Of a DNA stretch of 11,316 nucleotides, positions 6,745 through 11,316 are shown piece after piece. Both the position numbers and the translations under genes were made by a program. The stretch is from contig CAIMDH010000007.1 of assembly GCA_903839715.1 (NCBI GenBank), positions 1 to 11,316 on the forward strand, read 5' to 3'. The stretch is from an uncultured bacterium. GTDB lineage: Bacteria; Patescibacteriota; Minisyncoccia; Phycocordibacterales; UBA918. Below the pieces are notes generated by a model. It was given only the letters and a program-made list of their open reading frames with translations, ran no database searches and had not been told where the DNA came from. Numbering within the stretch: position 1 is the stretch's first letter; each line of letters starts with the position of its first letter.

Positions 6745-7917
6745 ATGAAGTATATTTTTACCACTTTTCTATTCATTGCACTTTTGTGTATCGTGCCGTA
6801 TACCCAAGCCCAAGAACAAATGCTTTCTAATAGCTTTGATTCCTTACCTATTGGTGATTTAAATGGTCAGGACAACTGGGTACTAACCAAACACGATCCC
6901 AACAAGTATGGAACTGTCCAAATTACTACATCTGACCCGGTTCAAGGTGAGAAATTTATTGAAATTAGAAATGATAACTCACTACTCGTCACTCACACTA
7001 ACTCACCCCAAAATACGGGTATCTTTGAATTTAAGGCAAGACACAATAAGTCAGGGTTGTTTTATGTATACGCCCAAACCTCCGACAATGGCGGACAACT
7101 TTTATTTAGTATTCAGTTTACCGAAGCAAGTGGCATTCTTCTTGAAGAAGCCGAGAAACAAATCACTCTTCTGCCAGAGTATACGGAAGACCAGTGGTAT
7201 TTTTTTTCAATTGATTTTGATAATACCAGGGGTGAACGCGGTATATTCGCCATACAAATTGATGGTATAGATTATGGCGAATACGAATATGTTAAATCAG
7301 AAAGTAGTACTTTTGATTTTACCCAAATCACGATTGGTTCAGAGAGCACCGGTCCGACTGCCGTTTCTGCTTTTGCTGACTACTATCCAACAGCGCTTGA
7401 CACAGCAAGTACCACTCCCGTCAGCGACGCTTTACTCCTTCTATCCATTACCCTCTCATCCACTTCTATTAGTTCAGACCTCGATAATGGACTTATTGTA
7501 ACTGCTTCGTTTGATGACATGCCCGGTGTTGCTATTGCTTCAAGCACAGCTACTTCATCTGAAACCGTTGAAGTGAGCACTTCGACTGAATCTGACGGAG
7601 GTTCTTCGGTAGGAGAATTCATCATGGATATAGTGGAGAGCGTAATTGAAATATTCACACCAGATGAAGAAATACCCCTGATCGAACCAGAGTCGCAACC
7701 TGAGCCAGCCTCAATTGAAGCCACCTCTACCATACCGACAATTATTGAACCAATTACTCCCGACGTAGCTTCGCCCGAGTCTGTTTCAGGTGACATAATA
7801 CCAGAGCCACCAGCAGTCGAAAATGTAGTGGGCGAACCAATTCCAGAAGATGAGGTACAATCACCTGTACCAATAGACGACGTACCTAACAATGAAACTA
7901 TCACTGCTGAATTTTAA
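6745..7917 (+). CDS. Secreted concanavalin/LamG-like lectin protein with acidic Ser/Thr/Pro tail
   Basis: This 390-residue exported protein has a signal peptide (1-22, ending YTQA). A domain at about 23-214 has the beta-sandwich pattern of concanavalin A-like/LamG modules: the opening NSFDSLPIGDLNGQDNW, FEFKARHNKSGLFYVY in the middle, DQWYFFSIDFD, and AFADYY at the end. These modules usually bind glycans or close packing partners; no glycosidase catalytic motif is recognisable. From about 215 onward the chain is low-complexity, rich in Ser, Thr, Pro, Glu and Asp, strongly acidic, and has no membrane helix, so it is probably an extended stalk or linker. The ATG at 6745 is two bases after the upstream stop, and a TTG at 6697 inside that gene is less likely. 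The 3' end overlaps the following gene by 26 bases, so the three plus-strand genes are almost certainly one operon. Confidence 0.83.
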   Translation: MKYIFTTFLFIALLCIVPYTQAQEQMLSNSFDSLPIGDLNGQDNWVLTKHDPNKYGTVQITTSDPVQGEKFIEIRNDNSLLVTHTNSPQNTGIFEFKARHNKSGLFYVYAQTSDNGGQLLFSIQFTEASGILLEEAEKQITLLPEYTEDQWYFFSIDFDNTRGERGIFAIQIDGIDYGEYEYVKSESSTFDFTQITIGSESTGPTAVSAFADYYPTALDTASTTPVSDALLLLSITLSSTSISSDLDNGLIVTASFDDMPGVAIASSTATSSETVEVSTSTESDGGSSVGEFIMDIVESVIEIFTPDEEIPLIEPESQPEPASIEATSTIPTIIEPITPDVASPESVSGDIIPEPPAVENVVGEPIPEDEVQSPVPIDDVPNNETITAEF

Positions 7918-8905
7918 TTGTATACAGACTCGACTACTGTTTTTAGCAGTTGTTGTTTTTTTTGTTTTTTATCTTACTCACATCGCCTCCGCTGGCAACT
8001 TGTCTTGCTCAGTCACAACTAGTGCTTTATGCACTGATACGGTCGTCTACCGCCTGTCTAGTACCACTAATGCCCACGCTGAGCTAGCCAGTCAATCCAC
8101 AGCCGCCTACAACAATGACGTCATTTGCTGCAAGAACGTCATCGGACTAAGCAACTCTTGCTCAGCCACCTTTGCTATCGCTCTCAAACTATCTAGTACC
8201 ACCAATGCTCACGCGGAGCAAAATACCGAAGTAAACTACCCCGACAACGCCTGCCTTTCTGTCCCAAACGGTGGCACTGTAACAATCGGCTACCAAGCTT
8301 CCAACTGCACAGGCTATGACACTACCTTAGGCTCAATTGAAAGTACTACCAATTCACACGTTGGTGATGCCAATGCTTACACTACCAAAATCTGCGGTAC
8401 TGCATCAGGAGTTCCTCAGACTTTATCATTTAGTATTTCCGACAACTCTATTGGCTTTGGTTCACTGACGGCTGTGCAGGCTAAATACGCTACTGGCGAT
8501 ACCATCGGTGCTATTAATGATACTGCTGACGCACATACTATTTCTATCGCCACCAACGCCAGCAGTGGCTACTCTATGACTATAAGCGGTACTACACTCA
8601 CCTGTACATCTTGCGGACCCGCTACCATCACTGCTATCGGTGGCACAGCCGCAGCGTCAGCTATCGGCACTGAGCAGTTTGGTGTACGACTTGGAGTCAA
8701 TTCTGGCACTGGCAGTGCTGCTGCGCCATATAATGGTGCCAACTGGGCCTTTGATACCGCTGCCTTTCCAGATGCTGTTGCATCAGGCGCCGGCGATGAA
8801 GTAACTACTATTTTTGGTGCACGCTACATCGGCAATACCACTGCAGCCACTGACTTTGGTAACTACAGCGCTGTTATTACCTACACAGTTACAGCCATCT
8901 TTTAA
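7892..8905 (+). CDS. Exported Cys-rich SSTTNAH-repeat protein with C-terminal WxL-like domain
   Basis: This 337-residue protein has a long N-terminal signal region (hydrophobic 14-34). The mature part begins with a Cys-rich section, 37-170, containing three related units: LSSTTNAHAE at 55-64, LSSTTNAHAE at 100-109 and IESTTNSHVG at 149-158. Each lies between cysteines and is followed by a Tyr and another Cys. The mature protein has ten cysteines (39, 47, 79, 80, 90, 121, 139, 168, 238, 241), an even number that suits disulfide bonding outside the cell. Residues 174-337 form the WxL-like domain shared with the gene at 4406-5473; only this copy has the Cys pair 238/241. The ATG lies inside the preceding gene. 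I recognise the repeat type as one seen in Parcubacteria surface proteins but know of no assigned function. It is the last gene before the terminator. Confidence 0.87.
   Translation: MKLSLLNFNCIQTRLLFLAVVVFFVFYLTHIASAGNLSCSVTTSALCTDTVVYRLSSTTNAHAELASQSTAAYNNDVICCKNVIGLSNSCSATFAIALKLSSTTNAHAEQNTEVNYPDNACLSVPNGGTVTIGYQASNCTGYDTTLGSIESTTNSHVGDANAYTTKICGTASGVPQTLSFSISDNSIGFGSLTAVQAKYATGDTIGAINDTADAHTISIATNASSGYSMTISGTTLTCTSCGPATITAIGGTAAASAIGTEQFGVRLGVNSGTGSAAAPYNGANWAFDTAAFPDAVASGAGDEVTTIFGARYIGNTTAATDFGNYSAVITYTVTAIF
8054..8365 (+). repeat. Three coding SSTTNAH repeats
   Basis: Core units are at 8054-8083, 8189-8218 and 8336-8365, 45 and 49 residues apart. The consensus is Cys, 6-9 residues, [LI][SE]STTN[AS]H[AV][EG], 6-13 residues, Tyr, 3-5 residues, Cys. 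The Asn and His are invariant in all three. The DNA of the first two cores differs mostly at third codon positions, so the motif is held by protein selection, not by recent duplication. Confidence 0.8.
8411..8902 (+). other. WxL-like C-terminal domain, copy 2
   Basis: Residues 174-337 of the Cys-rich repeat protein align with copy 1 (4409-4888). It opens VPQTLSFSISDNSIGFG and ends GNYSAVITYTVTAIF. The ending matches the WxL C-terminal pattern YxAxLTWxL if Tyr stands for Trp and Val for Leu. A Cys pair in CTSC near residue 240 is absent from copy 1. Confidence 0.7.
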
Positions 8906-8927
8906 GCGAAGCAAAGCGTAAGACCTT

Positions 8928-8963
8928 AACCCCGCAGCCAAAGGCTGTCGGGGGGTTTGCTTT
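8928..8963 (+). terminator. Rho-independent terminator of the plus-strand surface operon
   Basis: About 22 bases after the stop, CAGCC (8935-8939), an AAA loop and GGCTG (8943-8947) form the top of a stem. It continues as CCCC/GGGG with a one-base bulge and then AA/TT. The downstream side runs GGGGTTTGCTTTT. It closes the three-gene block and separates it from rsgA. Confidence 0.8.
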
Positions 8964-9008
8964 TATCCACGCCTAGTATTCAACACTCTTTCGTTATATC
9001 ATCAGAAA

Positions 9009-10085
9009 ATGACAAACGAGGATTTAGGATACAACAATGCTTTTGAAGCCAGTAGAATCGAACTCGGTCTTGGTGATTTTACTGTGGCGCGAGTTATCTC
9101 AGAATCCCGTGGTGCCTACAAAGTTAAAAACGCTACTGGAGAATACCGCGCCACCATTACTGGCAGGCAGGTGTTTACCGCCAGCTCCCGCGAAAACTAC
9201 CCGGCCGTAGGAGACTGGGTCACCATCACCACCATTGACGACACACAAGCTGTCATCAATGCCATTCTACCTAGACAAACCATCCTTAAACGAAAATACG
9301 GTGACCGCAGCAAGAGTGGTGAAAAAGACAGCTTGCAGCTCATTGGTACCAACATCGACGTCGCTTTTGTAATTGAATCAGTCGACCGAGACTACAACCT
9401 AAATCGCTTTGAACGATATTTTATTATAGCCCAAAATGGTGGCGTCTCCCCTGCTATTATTTTAAATAAAACCGACCTTCTTACACCAGAAGCTTTGCAT
9501 GCCAAGTTGACCGAACTCAAAGCCAGATTCCCTGGTATTGCGATTATCCCGACCAGTACAGTGCATGAGTCTGGTCTTGTGGAACTCAAACAATTTATTA
9601 CCAAGCGCATGACGTATTGTTTTCTTGGGTCTTCAGGCGTCGGCAAGTCATCCCTCATCAACAAACTCCTCAACAGTGAGTTCATTAAGACCAGAGATAT
9701 TAGTGCGTACTCAGGACGCGGCATGCACACTACTACTGCACGACAAATGTATTTTCTCCAAGATGGCGGCATTGTCATCGATAACCCCGGCACGCGTGAA
9801 GTCGGCATCGCAGAAGGTGGGCAGAGTGTTGAAATTTTTTTTGACGACATTACCGCCCTAGCAACAGAGTGCAAATTTATTGACTGCACCCACACTCACG
9901 AACCGGATTGCCGTGTAACTATTGCTTTAAAAGCCGGTGAATTAGATGAAGAAAGATACCTAAACTACCTCAACCTCAAAAAGGAAGCTGAGTTTGCAGA
10001 TATGACTAATACTGAAAAAAGAGTGAGAGACCGTCGTTTTGGAAAATTTATTAAGGACGCCAAAAAAGAACTGAAGGATTCATAA
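9009..10085 (+). CDS. rsgA: Ribosome small-subunit-dependent GTPase A
   Basis: This 358-residue RsgA/YjeQ/YloQ protein is a circularly permuted GTPase that binds the 30S subunit late in its assembly. It has an N-terminal OB-fold (about 22-90). The GTPase motifs come in the permuted order G4-G5-G1-G2-G3: NKTD at 153-156, a TST element near 182, the P-loop GSSGVGKSS at 207-215, the RGMHTTT switch at 237-243, and DNPG at 258-261. The C-terminal zinc site is C288-x4-C293-x-H295-x5-C301. Length is normal for the family. G3 reads DNPG where DTPG is usual, and the switch has Met where Arg is usual; both are mild changes. It is a stand-alone gene between a terminator and a convergent gene. ATG at 9009 has no SD. 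A TTATAT box at 8994-8999 is a possible -10 that would leave almost no leader. Confidence 0.97.
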   Translation: MTNEDLGYNNAFEASRIELGLGDFTVARVISESRGAYKVKNATGEYRATITGRQVFTASSRENYPAVGDWVTITTIDDTQAVINAILPRQTILKRKYGDRSKSGEKDSLQLIGTNIDVAFVIESVDRDYNLNRFERYFIIAQNGGVSPAIILNKTDLLTPEALHAKLTELKARFPGIAIIPTSTVHESGLVELKQFITKRMTYCFLGSSGVGKSSLINKLLNSEFIKTRDISAYSGRGMHTTTARQMYFLQDGGIVIDNPGTREVGIAEGGQSVEIFFDDITALATECKFIDCTHTHEPDCRVTIALKAGELDEERYLNYLNLKKEAEFADMTNTEKRVRDRRFGKFIKDAKKELKDS

Positions 10086-10123
10086 AGGTAGTTACTCCCC
10101 CATCAAATCAAGCACAGGAATAC

Positions 10124-10684
10124 CTACGAAAGCGATACACTATCTGAATGAATTTCTTTTAGATACTGCTGATAGCGTGCATCTGCTAGGTTTAATTTGT
10201 AATTCAAACGAGTAAAGACAATTTTGTATACCTTGCCAAACTTGCCCCGAATAGCGGCACGAACCTCAAACGCCGCAGTTTTTCCGGTTGGGATTTTTGC
10301 ATAGAGCAGAGTGCCCACAGTCACTTGTGAAACTCCCTCACCACGAACTTTAATATCAGCAGTAGCAAGTGTACCCTCGGCAGTTCCTTCAATTTGATAC
10401 ATAAAACCGGCCGTCTTTTTGCCGGAAGCAATCGAAATCGGAATGAACACATTTTCCTCCTTAGCACTGATGTTAATTTCAAGATAAAACTTTCCAACGA
10501 CGCTATCGTTACCATCCTTCTTTTTCATCTTTTCAAAACGCGCTTGGTTCTTTTTAATCTTTACATCAATATACATATCCTTCCCTTCCAATTTATTTGC
10601 TTGGACCAATTCGGCCTGAAGCACCTTTAGTTTTGAGGTTAATTTTTTTAAAAGTTTTTTATTTTCAGCAAGTGTATTTTCCAT
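10124..10684 (-). CDS. Hypothetical basic cytoplasmic protein, coiled coil plus beta domain
   Basis: I do not recognise this 186-residue protein. It has no signal peptide or membrane helix. Residues 1-30 are a Lys/Leu-rich probable coiled coil, and 36-60 are strongly basic with KKNQARFEKMKKK. From about 62 to 160 the pattern is alternating and beta-rich (VGKFYLEINI, NVFIPISIASGKK, VTVGTLLYAKIPTGKTAAFEV). A short helical tail ends LADARYQQYLKEIHSD. The basic charge could mean nucleic-acid or ribosome contact, but nothing specific supports this. ATG at 10684 is chosen over a TTG at 10702 because a perfect TATAAT box ends six bases before it. It converges on rsgA with 38 bases between stops, and no clear terminator is seen in that gap. 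Confidence 0.8.
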   Translation of the reverse strand: MENTLAENKKLLKKLTSKLKVLQAELVQANKLEGKDMYIDVKIKKNQARFEKMKKKDGNDSVVGKFYLEINISAKEENVFIPISIASGKKTAGFMYQIEGTAEGTLATADIKVRGEGVSQVTVGTLLYAKIPTGKTAAFEVRAAIRGKFGKVYKIVFTRLNYKLNLADARYQQYLKEIHSDSVSLS

Positions 10685-10690
10685 ACTACA

Positions 10691-10696
10691 ATTATA
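10691..10696 (-). promoter_or_regulatory. TATAAT -10 box just upstream of an ATG
   Basis: On the minus strand a perfect TATAAT is separated from the ATG at 10684 by only TGTAGT. Transcription would start at or next to the A of the ATG, giving a leaderless message. No convincing -35 is present 17 bases upstream (A-rich sequence). Confidence 0.55.
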
Positions 10697-10733
10697 AGGC
10701 AATGAAAAAATCTTTTTTACTAACTGTGGGAAT

Positions 10734-10764
10734 AAAAAAAACCGAGAGTATAGAAGCTCTCGGT
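10734..10764 (-). terminator. Rho-independent terminator after the sigma region 4 gene
   Basis: On the minus strand ACCGAGAG, an 8-base loop and CTCTCGGT form a perfect 8-bp stem (arms 10757-10764 and 10741-10748). A run of T follows immediately (10741-10734). It lies about 55 bases after the stop of the sigma-like gene and isolates it from the next minus-strand gene. Confidence 0.9.
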
Positions 10765-10819
10765 AATTTGCGTATTGATGTGAAATAGAGTGTACTTTCT
10801 TCTAAAACCCACATTCTTG

Positions 10820-11137
10820 CTATATATTCACAAATCGAAGTTTATTGGCAACGTACTCTTCAATAGACTTTACAAGTGACGACCGGACTGAAGGCCAGCG
10901 AAGTTTTCGAATTGATCGAACATTAATTTGACGCACCTTAAAGGCAGAGAGTGTGACAGTAACTCCAATTTCATCATATTTTTTTAGCTCTGTTTCAATG
11001 CCATAGTATGATGAAATAATATACTGTTCTGTTGGCGTCAGTCGAGATGCCAGCGTTTTTGAGATAATCTTTTCTATCTCAAGATCAAGAACTGAAGGCT
11101 GAGAAATTCCAAGGTCGGCAAAAAATTTTTCTTTCAT
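10820..11137 (-). CDS. Small stand-alone sigma-70 region 4-like DNA-binding protein
   Basis: This 105-residue protein matches the -35-recognition domain (region 4) of sigma-70 factors. LTPTEQYIISSYYGIE at 33-48 corresponds to the LTPxExxVLxxRYG segment. The helix-turn-helix spans about 54-80, with KVRQINVRSIRKLRWPS matching the RxRQIEAKALRKLRHPS recognition helix. Regions 1-3 are absent, so it cannot recognise a -10 on its own. It probably acts as a regulator or RNA-polymerase accessory. ATG at 11137 is preferred over ATG at 11158 because AAAGGAAG lies at the right distance upstream, the best SD in the window. It has its own terminator, so it is probably monocistronic. Promoter candidates upstream are weak (TATAGT at 11189-11184). 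Confidence 0.85.
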   Translation of the reverse strand: MKEKFFADLGISQPSVLDLEIEKIISKTLASRLTPTEQYIISSYYGIETELKKYDEIGVTVTLSAFKVRQINVRSIRKLRWPSVRSSLVKSIEEYVANKLRFVNI

Positions 11138-11150
11138 GAAACTTCCTTTC
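11129..11150 (-). promoter_or_regulatory. Strong Shine-Dalgarno site for the sigma-like gene
   Basis: On the minus strand AAAGGAAG precedes ATG at 11137 with about six bases between AAGGA and the start. It decides the start in favour of 11137. It contrasts with the other genes here, which have weak or no SD. Confidence 0.75.
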
Positions 11151-11227
11151 AAAAGCATTTATACAGGGAACAAAACGGTGAATACTATATCACAGAAATT
11201 TAAAAATACTTCCCTACTCACAATATT

Positions 11228-11264
11228 TAATTGTCTACGAAAGAAGACCCTTCGTAGACAATTA
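11228..11264. repeat. Perfect 14-bp inverted repeat
   Basis: TAATTGTCTACGAA (11228-11241) and TTCGTAGACAATTA (11251-11264) are exact reverse complements around a 9-base spacer. Neither side is followed by a T-run, so it is not a standard intrinsic terminator. It lies about 90 bases upstream of the sigma-like gene. It could be an operator, an attenuator-like hairpin, a recombination site or the edge of an element beyond the window. The rest of 11138-11316 shows no supported gene. Confidence 0.8.
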
Positions 11265-11316
11265 CGTACTCGTAAAAAGTGATGTTCTGCAAGGCGAAGA
11301 TGATGTTTTAGTTACA

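Noticed and set aside
7383..7904. A 173-codon open frame on the minus strand opposite the lectin-like gene.
   Set aside because: It mirrors the low-complexity Ser/Thr/Pro/Glu tail, has Ser/Gly/Val repeats typical of an antisense shadow and no start signal, and the plus-strand gene has a signal peptide and operon context.
7956..7963. A run of eight T in the signal-peptide region of the Cys-rich repeat gene, as a possible phase-variation switch.
   Set aside because: Runs of eight T also occur at 7200-7207 in the lectin-like gene and at 9835-9842 in the housekeeping gene rsgA, so this is ordinary for the base composition.
10086..10123. Terminator between the convergent rsgA and hypothetical gene.
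   Set aside because: Only a 5-bp AGGTA/TACCT pairing is present and there is no T-run, so it is not supportable.
11182..11316. A plus-strand frame open for 45 codons to the right edge.
   Set aside because: It contains no ATG, GTG or TTG, begins right after a TGA, and runs through the inverted repeat. It cannot be supported as a gene without sequence beyond the window.

Overview
The window looks like chromosome from a bacterium with a small, compact genome, most likely a Parcubacteria-type member of the Candidate Phyla Radiation (Patescibacteria). This is inferred from gene content. The dockerin ends in FYWTG, cohesin and dockerin genes sit together, one surface protein carries SSTTNAH repeats, and there is a stand-alone sigma region 4 protein. 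Genes are tightly packed and most starts lack a Shine-Dalgarno sequence. No rRNA, tRNA, transposase or CRISPR array was seen. All eleven genes end in TAA or TAG and have no in-frame TGA, so the standard code fits.

Positions 1-8905 form a cell-surface island of eight exported proteins in two divergent blocks, reading outward from a roughly 180-base regulatory region near 5474-5656. The minus-strand block runs from 5473 down to 5. It encodes a surface protein whose C-terminal domain resembles a diverged WxL domain, a membrane-anchored DUF916/WxL-interacting-like protein, a dockerin protein, and two membrane-anchored cohesin proteins. The last four are separated by 3, 1 and -46 bases, so they are probably co-transcribed. 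The operon may continue past the left edge. The plus-strand block (5657-8905) encodes a phage-tail-fibre-like exported protein, a concanavalin-like lectin protein with an acidic tail, and a cysteine-rich repeat protein. The last of these ends in the same WxL-like domain as the first minus-strand gene. A clear intrinsic terminator closes this block at 8928-8963.

Positions 9009-11137 hold ordinary cytoplasmic genes: the ribosome-assembly GTPase rsgA, an unrecognised basic protein that converges on it, and a small sigma-70 region 4 protein with its own SD and terminator. The right edge has a perfect 14-bp inverted repeat and no gene I can support.

The working model is inferred. Cohesin proteins anchored by C-terminal helices hold the dockerin protein on the surface. 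In parallel, two WxL-like proteins are held by the DUF916-like anchor. Together these would form a sortase-independent surface-display system in a CPR bacterium, with lectin-like and tail-fibre-like proteins as possible contact or adhesion factors.
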